64,000 bases of DNA from Bryum argenteum (Eukaryota > Streptophyta > Bryopsida > Bryales > Bryaceae), in the NCBI GenBank assembly GCA_037043015.1, contig CM073321.1:43482420-43546419 (forward strand). Reading direction: 5' to 3'. Shown piece after piece: positions 31,796 to 44,786 of this stretch. The notes under the pieces are model-generated. The model did no database searches and was not told where the DNA came from. It saw only the letters and a list, made by a program, of their open reading frames with translations. Each line of letters begins with the position of its first letter. Position 1 is the stretch's first letter. The translations under genes were made by a program, and so were the position numbers.

Positions 31796-34700
31796 TTGTC
31801 ACCCATGGCGACTATTCGAGTAGATGTTGGGCGAGCCCCTTTACGTGTTCTACCACTATCTCATGGTTGTATTGTTGTCAGTGCTAGAATGTTGTCTGCA
31901 AAGTTGAGTCTGAGGTTAGATTCGATCTTCCTAGAGGAAGAGGTCCTAGACGACATCGACAACTTGTGTTTTAGCGTGCACATGGAGCCGTGTGTCAAAA
32001 AAGATGTATTTTGGATACTACAATCCACGCAGTATCGTGTTCAAGGAGCTTCCATCCAGTCTCATCCAAATGTAGCAACATTTGCATCTGAGTGTGGCAT
32101 CGTCCGGTCATCTACAACGATGACTCCTGTCATTTGGCACTAGATGACCGTGATGTAGAGTCCGCGAGAGATTGCAATGCACCTGCTTTCCAGAATACTA
32201 AGCTACCGGAGACTCCTTGGACGACGTCGGTAAAAACCATCTCCTTGTAGGTCCGTCAGTTTTATCAAGAAGCCCCTGCGTCCACCGAACAATACAGCTT
32301 CTATGAGCGCAGTCACATGCATCCGCAATCTACACTTCAGGAAGGGGGTCAAAAGCGAACTTAGCAAGTTAGATTTAAATACATATCTGTACTCATTTGT
32401 TCAGTTCCTACCGGCCCTGTATGATGACAATCTAATTTTCGAGTTTCCGCCGCCTCCTCATGACAGCAAGTCAGGCTCTGCCAGGAGATCGTCTGGAATG
32501 GACAAGCATTACGACGGTCACACATGGTGCCATTTGCAGACTCGGAACATTTAAAATGACCATGGTCCCACAATCCGCACTGCTTTGTGTGCTCGTCATT
32601 TGCGATGAGAGAATTTAGAGTGCGGTTTTCTTTGCGGAGCGGGGCGGGTGGACGAGGTTAATGAGAATTTGTGGGATGGCTTCGCAAAGAAGCCGTTCCT
32701 GGGGAAATGCCCAAACTCTGAGTCAACTCTAATGTGCGCTATATGCAAGGAATCACCGACTTGTACTTTGCCATGCTCTGCACTGATGTATTATGTCACA
32801 GGTGATACTAATAGAACCATAGCATATATCCACGTTGGATACCACAGTCACCCGGTAGGACAAGGTACTTGTAGGGAGTCTTTAGAGCTCCGTAATCAAT
32901 TGTTGAAAGGAGCTCTAGAAAGAACACCAAAGGCCTCACCCTCCGCGATTGCATTGTCTGCAAGTTCAGAATTCCTTGGGGATTACCTGTTGAAGAAGGA
33001 AGTAGAGTCTCAGTCAATTTTAACTGAATCTGAAATGTAAGATGTCATGTTCAAGTTCGAGAGCTACACGAGACCAACAATTCGACACAACATGTCCCAT
33101 TTTAGAAGGATGGGAATGAAGGGCATAATAGATGGAGTGTGCGAGTTGAGAGGCACCTCACGGTGGCCCTATGTGCAAGAGAATAGATTCTCTGGCCAAG
33201 GAAGTAAGACCGACAAGGTGTTTGTCTTCAAGATGTCAGAGATTAGACTGGGATCGAGCGCTGACCTCGTGAGGAAAATGCAACTTAGAGGGGAGCTAGA
33301 ACACGCATGGGTGATGTTCGACCACGTGAAGCGCATAAAACGGTACTCAACGTGTGCCTGCCACATGTACGAGTCAACGTATTGCAAGGTGATGACGATC
33401 GCAATCTCCGACATGATTTCCAAAACTCAAGATGCACAGTCATACCTCTTGAGAGGTATCAACGCCGTCATGGCTGAGCACGGGGTACACAATGTCAACT
33501 TCGCGAACTTCATGGCTGACAGTGCGTAGGCAAACTGGAATGCCGTCCGGGAAACCTACAGTTCAGATAATAAATCTTTTCCAATGCCAATTAAGGAACG
33601 CTCTTGTCTGCTACATTGGACTACTTGTATGTAGAGAACAACAAACTCTTACATTAAGCCTGAACTTCAGGACGAGTACAAGCGTATTTGCACTCAGTAC
33701 AAGGATGCACGTACAGCAGACGAAGCGGAATCTCAATGCATGGCAATCTAATCATGGTGGTCTACGAGCGGAGCAGCAAGTGACTCTGATATCCGTGCGC
33801 TCGACATCTAGTTGGCATGGTGGCACTTTCGATACTGGCAGTGGGGCGGATATATCAACATGGTACGATTTATAGTATTTTATGAATTAATTCTCAATAT
33901 TAAGTCTTTTAAAACACCACTCTGAACTATGGTCGGAGGCTTGCTGATGAGTTCTCCTAAACTATGATCATGGCCTTTTGATGCAGGATCTCACGGAGGA
34001 TCAGAGGAGATGTCCATGTGCAATTTGTCCGAGACTGTGCATGCGTCATAGAGCAAACAATCCGGCGAAGTTTGTGATAACATTTTTGAGGCCACTATTG
34101 AAGACTATTGTCGTGCCTTTGTTCAATGCACCAGGTACAATGCCTATAACAAAGGTCGAGGATCAGGTACTGGTCCTACCATTGACGAGTTGCGCTTTTG
34201 CGTTGCTGCTCGCTCTGCTTCTACAACTGGTAATTTTTATCGGGCAATGGACCTGATCTTAGGAGCGGGTAAATTTCTCCGTGGAGTAGAAGAAGAGATT
34301 TTCGGATCTATGAAACAAAGGCTCGATGAGAAACCAGGCTGCGAGGATGGCTCTCAACGATTTGACAAGGTCAACTTTTCGCAACCAAAGACCATAAAAA
34401 CCATGCAGCAAGGTTCACCTTTCACTCCGATTCATCTTGAGGATGACGGTATGTGAACCTGTGAAACGGTTCAATTTAGCGGAAACGCATTCCCGCAAGG
34501 TTTAGCCATTTTTATTCTCTCTATAACTTCGTAATTTGGGCATTTTTTTCAATTCCCTTGATTTGGTGGTTTTGAAGGGGGTTGGCATATTTTTCTCATG
34601 CTTTCTCTAGTAGAGGCTAATAGGTTAATTATGCTTAAAGCCAATTTATGTGTGGCAATTTAGGTGCTTTCTATGAATTGCACTTTATTTTCTATTGCTT

Positions 34701-36981
34701 ATGATTGTGGTGTTTACTCTAATTGTAAGGCTTAAATGCCCAATTGACTTCCTTCTTCAAAAGACTCTCTTGTGGTATCTAAAAACCCTAGAGAGAAGGG
34801 TTAATTCTAAGGATGATTTCTTGGACGGATGAAAATCTATCCAAGAAGGGATGGATGAAGCTTTTGCTAGTTTACCATCCCTGGTGGAAGTCGTTAGGTT
34901 GTGTCGATATGTGTGGTGAAAAGGTCGGTGGTGTGTGAGAGAAGTGTATTAAATTTGAGATCTAGATCTAGATTTTTGTAGTGTGTGTTTTGGAGCCTTG
35001 TGTGTGTTTTGGAGCCTTGTATGTGTCTTGGAGCCTTGTGGGTGTTTTTGGAGCTTGTGTGTTTTGTGTTGGTGTTGTATAACCGCTTTTGCAGCCTCCA
35101 AATGGAGCAGCAGAGCTTTGGAAGACAATAGCGGTCGGCCAACAACAATTACAAAGCTAAGATTTTGAGACAAGGTAGATCAAGTTGTCTTTTCTCCAAG
35201 GACTTTTTGCAAGCTTGATTTGAAGCAACGAGCAAGGATTTAGAGTTGTTGGAAGGAGGAGGAGTGGTGCAGGCGCTGAATGAAAGAGTAGAGCTTTTGA
35301 GGACAATAGCGATTGGCCAACAACAATTCAGAAGCTAAGATTTTGAAATGACATAGATCAAGCCGTCTTCTCTCCAAAGACTCTTTGCACACTGGATTTG
35401 GAACAACGAGCAAGGATTTAGAGCCGTTGGAAGGTGGAGGAGTGCTGCATCGTGCGTGGGATCATGAAGGGAGCCTCCCCTCTCACTCATTGAACTTAAA
35501 CTTTGAAATGGCAAATTAGTTGCCTCCAAAAACCTTGTGTAGTTGTTTGATATGAATGTTGGTGTGATTTTCTTGGATGTTTTTGTGAGTTGTTTGAATG
35601 TATGTGATGATAATTTCTTGTCTTAAATTAATTGGATTGCTCTTGTGATTGCATGTGGTGAATTGGTGTGGTTGTATTCTGAAGTTAGGGTAGAATTTTG
35701 GAACTATTGAGGTACGCGCGGAAGCGCTGCCAAAATTCCTGTAGAAAACACCCTAAAGTCTTATTTAACTCTAATTTTGTATGAGTAGAGTGTTGTATGG
35801 TTGTATGGGAAGTTTTTGGTAGTATGAGAAGGGAAGAATATGTGTTAGAGGTGAATTCACCACCTTTGAGAGCTTCCATAGTATGCTATAATAGTTTGTT
35901 GTGAGGCTTTTTGAGGTGCCTTGGTGGGTTTTTTGCCTATTTTGTCCTTTCAGTCTAGCCTTGTATTATGGTGATTGATTGGAGACCATTTGAATTCCTT
36001 TAAGTTTATAAGGAAGGGGATTTAGGGCTCAATTCATAGCTTAAATCAATTATTTGAATGAGGTGTGAATCCATTTGAGCGTTTGGTTCATGTTGATTAC
36101 AATTGCAGTTAAATTATATGTCCATGTATAAATTGATTGTCTATTGCTTGGAAGGCAAAGTTTTATATGCACCACCCCTTGGCCCCAAATGTGCCCAATT
36201 CCTAGTTAAGGGGGTATTGGTGCCACACGGTGATGATAGCGAAGACGTCTATGTTCTAGAAGAGACAACAATTGTTCAGTCACATCCCGTGCAGCACGTC
36301 ACAAGGGTTCTCGAAGAAGAGTGCTCACTAAAAATGTGACACATTTGCCGCATGCCGACAGTGGGTTCGCGGATTTGTACTGCGATGACTCCTGACTCTA
36401 ACCGGAAGTGCAATCGTCGGCTCTGAAATGGTGATCCTCCTCCAACATACCACGGCCTGAAGCACGTCCGCACTCAAAACAAGAATTATGCACAATTCTT
36501 CTATTTCTGTGCAAACAGTGCCGTAGGGTGCGTAGCGGGTAAGCGGCGGAAGTGGTTCCTGGATTCGCCCAAGGTACCTAGAATCTGGCCAGTGCTAAAG
36601 GGAACCAACCTCACGACATGTGAGATTCTCACTCTAGAGGAGGCAGGATTTCAGCTGCAACAGAAACCACCTAAGCCGACTGAGAGGTACTTTGGAGATG
36701 ACATGGCGATTGCCGCCAGTATTGCAAGCATTCTACCACTGGAAAAACCCGACAAGTTCCTCAACATCAGAAGCTCTTGTCCCTGTTGTCGCAATGCTAC
36801 AAAGAGGGTGGTAACTGAGCAATTAAACAAGTGGGAATTAGCTATGCTACTCGACGTCCACCTAACTCGGATTATGTTGGTGCCAAGCTCAGGACTCGGG
36901 GCCGTCATTGATATCATTTCCAGAATGGGTCGTGAGAAGGATGTTCAGAAATACAAGGTTAGCATTGGTACACTTCCATAG
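31796..36981 (+). pseudogene. MULE-like transposase remnant with introns
   Basis: Order on the plus strand: an N-terminal frame (31796-32143), a Cys/His block (CAICKESPTCTLPCSALM, then HVGYHSHPVG, about 32730-32860), a core with AWVMFDHVKRIKR (33310) and NFANFMADSA, then after a TAG the continuing ANWNAV (33500-33540), and a segment rich in Trp (WWHFRYWQWGG, 33815). Asp residues in MFDH and MADSA fit the first two positions of a D-D-E site. The frame is kept through stops at 33038, 33527, about 33650, 33750 and 33810. A GTATGT donor at 34449 and an ACAATTGCAG acceptor ending at 36108 suggest a 1.66-kb intron. The last exons contain YCLEGKVLYAPPLGP and CPCCRNATKR. Family placement as Mutator-like is inference from overall layout. 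Confidence 0.55.
34984..35066. repeat. TTTTGGAGCCTTGTGTGTG minisatellite
   Basis: About four to five imperfect copies of an 18-19 bp unit inside the putative intron of the MULE-like gene. It is followed (35105-35275 and 35280-35455) by two imperfect tandem copies of a roughly 175-bp unit containing GGCCAACAACAATT and GCAACGAGCAAGGATTTAGA. Confidence 0.85.
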
Positions 36982-37776
36982 TGTACATGTCCGAGCTTCA
37001 CAAGCATGAACGATAAGTTCAAGTCGCGTGGATTCTACGCAAACTGCAAGCACCTTTACTACATTTACCGTGTGGTATGTGGTATTGATCGGGAGATGGA
37101 TCGGTTCGTCCATGCTCCAACTCTTAGCTTCAACGAGATCAAGTGACTTCTCCTTGGTTGAATTGTTCAGTGTGTTCCAAGCGCCTAATGCCGTTTCGGA
37201 GATTCCGACATCTGTAAGGAGCTTTAAGCGGACATTGTGGTTTAAGCAATATTCCACATTAAAAGTAAAATGTTGTGCCAGTTTTGTCATCGGATCAGCA
37301 TATGACTGATATATATATCTACTTATACTTTTCAATGTCCGTTGCCATAGAACAGACATTCACATTTACAATCTCTTCTATTCCCTAAATTGTACTTGCT
37401 CACAGATAGTGTCATCTTCTATACATTCCTCTACGGCATCTACCCAAATGGATGGTAAGAGTAGGGGGTCATAGTTCGTAGGTCTGCAAAATGGTCTGCA
37501 TTTTTATAACAGATAATTCTGTTTTTGAAAATATCATCCAATTTTCAGACGAACAAGTGAGACCATTTCAGGGATAAATGGTGGTGTTTTCAAATTTATC
37601 ACGGTTATAGGATCTAAATTGTCGTGTAATGTCCACTTTTCTACGGCTTTAGGGTCACCCAAATATTGGAATCTTTAAAAAAATTCAATAATATTCCTCT
37701 TTGTACAAGCATATTCCAAAAAAGTCTGCTCATTGCTCATTGATTTGTGCCTATCACTCGCACGGGAATTGCATTG
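36982..37776. other. Noncoding 3' flank of MULE-like gene
   Basis: No supported gene; the overlapping frames on both strands around 36.9-37.36 kb look like shadows or intron. AT-rich after 37.4 kb. Confidence 0.45.
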
Positions 37777-37861
37777 GCCCTAGATGCACCGATTGGGAGC
37801 CCTAGACGCACCGATTGGGAGCCCTAGACGCACCGATTCGGAGCCCTAAACGCACCGCTTG
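37777..37861. repeat. 22-bp minisatellite GCCCTAGACGCACCGATTGG
   Basis: Four copies of a 22-bp unit just upstream of the LTR-like element; the first three are nearly identical and the last is degenerate. Confidence 0.9.
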
Positions 37862-38352
37862 AATAGAATACTAGACCTAAATTACTAAACACTTATCTTA
37901 GAATATTTCACTTGAAATAACCCAATTCTAATCTTAGAATACTACTTTTAGAATATTTGAGTACTATACTTAAAATGCCATATGTGTCGGACCCTGTTTT
38001 TTTTATTGGGTATTTTATATGTTTGATACGCAATAAGAATAAGTACAGTGTCTAGAATCCAACCTAAGTATGTGGTAGGCTGTATATTAGAAGACAAATA
38101 AGTTTAAACAAATACATGTTAACATTAGAAGTTAATTTTGAATAAGAAGGCCGGGTTCACGAACCCGTGCTCTGCACTTGAAAGGAAAGGACGTTCTATC
38201 AGAGCCGGATAGGGCTTTGAAAGACGGCGGCTGAAGGACGGAGTGGGCGGAAGGACAATAATATCGATAGCGGCCAAAGACGGCTCTGTACACGGTCGGA
38301 CATAATGGCGTACGAACATGTTATGATGGCCGGCTTTGCATCCGGCCCTTCC

Positions 38353-38359
38353 TATAAAA
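38353..38359 (+). promoter_or_regulatory. TATA box of LTR-encoded reading frame, copy A
   Basis: CCTATAAAACGCG about 185 bp before the ATG at 38541. The inverted copy has GATATAAGG at the matching place, about 165 bp before its ATG, so the promoter is conserved between copies. Confidence 0.6.
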
Positions 38360-39671
38360 CGCGACCCGTCCGCCGTTGTTGTCAACTGCCTTCTCACTTT
38401 CCTGCTTTCTCGCCTTCTTGCCATCCTGCCTTCCGCTTTTCTGCTTTCCGCCCTGCTACTTTCCGACCTTCTGTTTGCGATCCGGCTCCCTGGCCGATCT
38501 CAGCCGAGCTACTCGTTCCTTTTTTTTGCTTTACTTTCGAATGGCAGGATCAGCATCTGCTTCCGCTCCGGCGCGGCAGGAGCTCAAAATCTCGAATAAG
38601 TTAGTGCTTCCGCTCATTCCGACCGAAGATGTAGAGAAGAAGACGTTTGTGGAGGAGCTTGTTCGGATACGCCTCTCGGAATAGCTGGATGCGCTGCGGG
38701 GGGTATGCGACGCGGAGATGGTGCGCGAGATCAAGAAAAGAGCGCCGAACCAGTTCGAGGGGACGGTCTGAGGGTAGTCGCACACATGGACGACCGATCA
38801 CTGGAGGGCGGTTTACGGCTTCTCTGCAAATAACAGCGTGGGGTTATGCGGCCGAAACATAAGTGGGCAAAGACGACCTTCCATGGTAAACCGCTCAAAC
38901 ACAACGGCTACGCGGTGGAAGATTGCAAGGACCCGAGGGAGCATCATAATGTTTTTAGTGCCAATTATTCATGCGGAAAAACCGCACCAAATCACCGTCC
39001 GTCTCGCCAACACCGTTCTCGGCTCTCTTCATGGAGAATGGGAGGTAGATTTGGGAATCATCATCCGGCACTTAGTTTCCCGGCTTGCCGAGAACGTGGG
39101 TAAGAGCCGACCTAGTCCAATAACCCCCTTCCTTTATCATTTGTATGACAAGGAGGAGGTTCTAACGAACGAGGAAGAGAGGACGTACGAGCTGGAGTTG
39201 GCGGCACAGAAGCAGGGAGTGTTTGAATCCGAGGAGGACGTAGACAGTTGGTCGTCTTCTCGAAGAAGAAGAGGAGGCCAGATCCGATGATGAAGAAGTG
39301 GAGCCGGAGGCACCACAATAATAAGTACCGGAGTCGATCCCGCAAGCAGCACTGGAGGTTATAATACTTCCATTCCTGTCCCCTACCGAGCGTCCGGCCC
39401 CGGAAGGAGTTCGACCCGGCCGAGGTGAGACTTCCGCGGCCGGCAAAAAGCAGGCGGTCCAAAGCAACCATCCGACCAGACGACCCCCGACTTTGTCCGG
39501 CGATAGCATCCCCAGATTATTCGGATCCAATGATGAGAGCATGGTATCAATTCACAGACGCTCGCACCTAATAATTTGCCTACTAGGAGATAATAGTGAA
39601 TATGTGCAAGGATTTTGGTGTTGAGACAATGGTCGGAGTCAAAGCAGCCGTAGACGCCAGACCGAATGTGA

Positions 39672-41440
39672 GCCAAAAAACCACCATGGAGTGGCCTTTG
39701 GTCACAAGAGGTTTTAGTAAACGAGATTACATGAAGGAAAAAAGAAGAGATAAGAGGAGAAAAGAAGAAAATGTGGGAGAAAGAAAAGAAGCTGGAAAGA
39801 ACCACCGGGCGGTTGCCTTGGAAAAGACCTCTAGTCTTTTGATTACCATTTCTTCATCGTAACTCCAAATGGAGCGTGCTTTAACTTTTTAGACAACTAA
39901 CTTCATTTTGCATGAACCCCTAAAATTTCAAAAGCATAGAGTTAAAAACCCAGGACTGATTGCCATTTGACTGTGGCTCTTTTTCGCCACTGTCGGGGGG
40001 AAACCGTTTTCAACACCCCAACTTGGAAGCCCGTTTCTCCCTCTCTAACAATCAGATGAGAGCATGCCATATACCCCTAGAAAGCTCTCTTAAATCTCTA
40101 CCTATCCTAGAAATCTCAAAAGCATCGGACAAAAACTCTGTGACTGATTGTCATTTGAATACTGCTGATTTGTTCACTGCCGGGGTGAGAACTCTTCCAA
40201 CACCCCGACTTTGGGAGCCCATTTCTCCCTCTTTCGAATTCGGAATTAGACATGCCAGTTACCAATCGAAAGCTACTGAGGAGATCTACCATTATGTCAA
40301 ATCATGAAGTATTTGGACGAAAACTGAGGTACTGAGGCGGAAAAATTTGAGAGGTATTTAATGGGGATTGAGAGAATTGATAGAAGAGGCCCACGGCCTT
40401 CTTCTTCTACCAACAACTAAGCAATTCAAGAAGAGATCAAGAGGAACAAAATTGAGAGTGTAGTCCACCTACCTCCCTGCTCCTACTCTAAGTAAGCATT
40501 ACAAAGAAAAAGGGGTAGACAAACAAGAGATTGATGAGACAAACAAGATGGAGGAGAAGGAAGCCCATGACCTTCCTTCTCCCACTCTTACTAAATTGAG
40601 TGGTCAAGATAGCTTGGAAACAAGCTATTAAGTACAAAATAGGAGTCGCCAAAGAAGCGGCTCACCCTAGTCTTTATTAACGCTCAAGCCCTAACTAGGC
40701 CTCTATGGATGAATGGTACTCCTCCACGGCGTTCCATCTTGAAGAACCTTCACAAATGGATGCAACTCTCAACTACCACTACGAAGTTAAATGAACAAAA
40801 CCAAGACAATCAAGCCATAAACACAAACATGAATATTAAAAGCTAATTCCGCAAGACCCATGGTAAAACACTCAATCCTAAATTAAGCAACTAACCATAT
40901 TCTTAATTCGAGGATTCACTAGGGGGAATCTTCCCTCCTTTGGTCCTTCTCTATCATCAATTGGATCCACTAGGAGGGATCTTCCCTCCTCTAGTCCTTC
41001 CATACTAAATCTTACGTAAAACTTAAATTAGTACCAAACATCCTATCTAAGGCCTTGTAACAACCATCTTCTAACATGTATATTGTATTTATAGCTTAAT
41101 TCACTTAAATTTCATCATATTACCTCATAAAGGCATTGCTTGTTAACCCTTAAACGTCAGACCCAGCCCGAGGGGTTGGGTTTTTTTTTGAGAGAATCTT
41201 GCTCATAACTTACACTCCATTATACCAAATGGAATTTTTAAAATTCCGAACTGAGCACCTTAAAGAGATCTATACTTTCTTAAAATAGAGCTCACGCAAA
41301 TTAAAAATAGAATAATGCTAAAAGTGGAGTTTAAAAGAGATTTTGGGTGTGGTATCAGAACAGCATATGATGTTTAAGGGTTAACATTACATTCATAAAG
41401 GTAACAAATAAACAATAACCAAACAAGAGAGGCACTACGA
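39672..41440. mobile_element. Foreign insertion inside copy A
   Basis: Copy A and copy B align on both sides but copy A has about 1.77 kb extra here. It contains two imperfect tandem copies of a roughly 180-bp unit (about 39950-40090 and 40130-40270, sharing GACTGATTG, CACTG(T/C)CGGGG and CCCATTTCTCCCTCT-like pieces), a repeated GGATTCACTAGGGGGAATCTT motif near 40915-41000, and a MITE at 41141. Boundaries are uncertain by about 10 bp. Confidence 0.55.
41141..41386. mobile_element. 246-bp MITE-like element
   Basis: Left end TGTTAACCCTTAAACGTCA (41141-41159); right end is the reverse complement of TGTTAACCCTTAAACATCA (41386 to 41368), one mismatch in 19 bp. Noncoding inside. Direct target duplications are not obvious, so the family is undecided. 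Confidence 0.75.
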
Positions 41441-43035
41441 GCTCTCACACCGACTCAAGAGCAATACCAGCAGTTGGAGAAGCAGATCACAAAGCTTACC
41501 CTCGACAATAGGCGCCTGCGGGATACGATGAAAATAAGAGACGAGGCGCTCGCAATCAACAAGCAAGCAATTCAAACCGCTCACGAGGAGCTGATCAAGC
41601 TCACAGAGATTTGCAAAGTTTTGGCCGAGGTACTTCAAAGGGCGAATTTCTTCGAGGTCGGAATCCTCGAGTCGGAAGTGTTCAAAGCAGACACCTTCTG
41701 CAAATTCCTGCTGGTAGCCAAGACGTACCCGACAAAAATGGAGACGAGCAATAAGAAGGTGAAGGTTGTGTTGGACTCCGTCCGTAAGCGGATTGCGGGT
41801 ATGACCTCGATTCCGACCTTTACGGGTACGCCAGCGTAGACTCCGGTCGAAGTTCAGAAGTCAGATGCGGGACCCTCGAATCCAACCACGCCCAAACGCA
41901 AGGCAAAGGTGGAAGAAGGCACACCCCCCCCCAACTGATTCTCCAGCCAAGAACACACATTCGGTGGCTAGGCGACTTTTGACCGAGGAGTGGGAGAAGT
42001 CCCCAGCCGCTCAGAAGCTTCACAATATTGGCATCAACGTATCGAACAAAGAGGAGCTGAAAAGCGACGCCGACACGGAGTACGAGAGCAACGAGGAGTT
42101 CACGACCGCGCAAGGAAAGAGTCCGCGCACGACGGATTTTGGCTACACCCTTGAAACGGCCTAAACATGGTATAAGTCGAAGGGATAGGAGGATGTAGGC
42201 CGGATTCAGAGTCCGTAGTGTGATTCCGACCCAGGGTTAGGAAGTCAGCCTAGGACAGTAGATAGGATCTTTTTGGGAAAGTGAGTCGCTTTTCATCGAG
42301 TAGGCCATGTAGGTCGGCCGCCGCAAAGTAGTTAGGTTTCAAAGTCGTAGACTTTGTGAATTTTAGGTGAAAGTTTTGTCACTTATAACATTTCTTACTT
42401 GTTAATCAATAACCTCTTATGCGCATATTCAGTGTGATCCTTACTCTCTCTCCCTTTTGAGGTTGAGTGCTTAGAAGTCGTATCTACTGTTTCTGAGTTA
42501 TAAGTCAAGGGGTTAGAAATTCGGATTCCCTGCTAGATCGTATCTGTGGAGTTGGTATTGTGTTGGGCGTATTAGGAGTGCCTTGTGCCGGTCTAGAGTG
42601 TCTAAGAGAGAGAAACTACTGTGTTAAGCACCTTACGGTCTGGGGGTCTGGGAGTAAAGTGTGCGAGGCCGGATTGCGATCCGACCTCAGGCTGCTACAA
42701 CCTTGGGGTTCTTCTGTAGTCTCAGAGGACGGACTAGGAACAGTACGTGACCGGAATACGTGTAGCCGTCCTCTATCCGGATTCGGATCTCTTGGAGTTT
42801 GTAAGTGTAGTAAGTGCGATAGGGCAATCAGGGCGTTCTGCGTGACCTGCTAATCCCGCCTGGTCGGATTAGTTGTGAGGACATAATGTATGCCTAAGTC
42901 TCGGTGTGTGTGTTTGTGTGGGTAGAGTTTATACGTAGAAGTTTCCGCCACTCAAAACATAAGGAAAAGAGTCTTTGTGCATTCCCTCTTAGAAAGGGAT
43001 ACACTTGTCAAGCAAGGCTAAAACATCAGTTGGAA

Positions 43036-44786
43036 GACAGAAATGATTGGTCCATGCTTCCATCATGATAGGGTCATGATGGCCCACTGCGCTGCCATTT
43101 GCAAACGCAATCCTTTCTATTACTCCGCAGCCAGGTTCTCCCCGCACAATGTCTCACCTCCGCGCATTTGTTACCGTCATCGTCGCAGCACATCTCTCCG
43201 CCTGCTCTTTGCGCTTGTCATCGTCTCCGCGCTTGTTTCGTCTTCGTTCCTTTGTTGCTAGACTCGTTTCAACGGTTTCCTGCGTGCTCTCGCCTTCGCT
43301 TGCCCTAGCACGCACGCGGACAGTCACTTTGCTTACCTTGCCGATGCTTCGAGTACTTTGGATATGTTAAGAGCTTGCTTTGTGGTCATCGTCTCCGCCT
43401 GCTGTCCTGTACCCTGTCTGAATAGACTACTTTTAGGAGGTACATTTAAGTTTTTGAGAGCTGCGGAAGTAGAGTTTTTTAGTTTTTGAGGAAGAATCGA
43501 GCAAGAAAGAGCTGCGCAATAGAGTTTCACAGGTTTGTGAATGCTTTTCATTGAATTTGTAGTTCTGTTTTTGTGCTTTGGTTTTGAATTTCTAGTTTTA
43601 CATTTCTGCTTTTGTTCAATGTGCAAATGTGTTGCAATGTGCTTTGGTTTGCATTGTTTGCTGCGATGTGCTTGTGTGTGCATCAGTTTGCATAGTTTGC
43701 ATCATTGGTTTTGTATCACTCTGCTTCATCTTGTGCTTCTCATTCTGATCCAAAGCACCTTACTTTTCTTTTTTCATTCGTGTATTTGTATACTTTTTGA
43801 AGAATCCACAAGTGTTGTTGCTCAGCATTGTTGCCACGTGATTCATGTCTACGTTATTCCTTATATTGCGTGAATCGCCAATGCAAATTGCTTGTCGTTT
43901 TGAAATCTATAGCACTGTTAGATTTTAGATTCTGGTGTTAGCAGGTATTAGCAATGAGGGTTCTATTATCCCCCCACCGTCTATAATTTGCTTCTACTGA
44001 ATGGAAGTACCGGGGATAATTTGCCTCTAATTATCAGCAATTATCCTCGGCCCGAGGATAATTTGCCTTAAATGATCAGCAATTATCCCCGGTCCGGGGA
44101 TAATTTGCCATTAATGATCAGCAATTATCCCCCGTCCGGATATAATTTCCTCCATATATCTAAAATATGTCCCGGTCCGGGGATAATCCGCCACTATTTA
44201 TCAGCAATTATTCCCGGTCTAGGGATAATTTGTTCTCTATATCAGTAGTTATCCCCGTTTTGTGAATAGGTTTCCTCAACTTATCAGGAGTTATCCCCGG
44301 TCCGGGGATAATCTGCCTCTATGTTGAGATTCACAACAACAATTACATTTTGATAGAGCCCCTCATCACAGATCAAAGATATATCCTCTGTACATAAGAA
44401 GTTATCCCCGAAGCGTAGATACTCTGCCATTGATGATGGGTAGTAACTTCCAGTTGAGGAGAAATTAACCTCAAAGTAGTAGACTATGTACTCTTGGTGT
44501 GCAACAAGCCACTTACTTGATACAAATATTCCCGAACCGGGGATAACATGCCCTACACATCAGGAAAATACCATCCCGCGAAACTATTTTTCTACAGAAA
44601 AACACATTTTACTCCCCCTCCAGATTTAAGTGAATATACGGTTTTTAGTCTGTGACAATCTAAGTGTCGTGAAATAAATCATTGATGGTTACAGTTTAGT
44701 GAGATTATGTAGTAAGACCCAGCCAAAAAAACGCATTATCCCCGGGTCGGGGATAAATCAACCTACGCTCCTACAAATTATTCGTA
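43036..44786 (+). other. Leader and first intron of methylase-like gene
   Basis: Pyrimidine-rich CTCCGC-type sequence near 43130-43330 resembles a 5' leader; TTTCACAG/GTTTGTG near 43530 could be a donor, and TTCACATAG near 44829 an acceptor. Between them lies T/G-rich intron-like sequence, then the palindrome array. No reading frame here looks real. Confidence 0.35.

Larger units (their letters stand above)
38541..42163 (+). pseudogene. LTR-encoded protein, copy A, broken
   Basis: Starts MAGSASASAPARQELKISNK and shows the same order as the minus-strand copy: DAEMVREIK-x3-APNQFEGTV, GLCGRN, a stretch with HAEKPHQITVRLANTVLGSL, then GIIIRHLVSRLAENVGKSRP and SPITPFLYHLYDKEEVLTNE (about 39060-39180). 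Stops and frameshifts occur from about 38683 onward. After the foreign segment the frame resumes with LEKQITKLTLDNRRLRDT (41475), a coiled-coil-like helix, and ends near 42163. The ITPFLYHLY region resembles, from memory, the 'putative plant transposon protein' type of domain; function unknown. Confidence 0.6.
37985..43035 (+). mobile_element. Coding LTR-like element, copy A (interrupted)
   Basis: Begins TGTCGGACCC at 37985, matching the terminus of the complete inverted copy at 49811-53232, and is similar to it through the promoter, the reading frame and the 3' part. Homology ends near 43035 (after CAAGGCTAAAACATCAG), so about 220 bp of the 3' end is lost. A foreign segment of about 1.77 kb interrupts it near 39672-41440. 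Confidence 0.75.

Noticed and set aside
34894..35173. Minus-strand Thr/Lys-rich frames across the TTTTGGAGCC repeat
   Set aside because: Their composition is dictated by the minisatellite and they fall inside a putative intron.
38304..39290. Several overlapping plus-strand frames (for example 38305-38604) as separate genes
   Set aside because: They are alternative frames of one promoter, leader and reading frame that is better explained by the homologous minus-strand copy at 50.8-52.7 kb.
41341..41365. GGTATCAGAACAGC as a primer-binding site
   Set aside because: It lies inside the MITE, is imperfect, and has no LTR end next to it.
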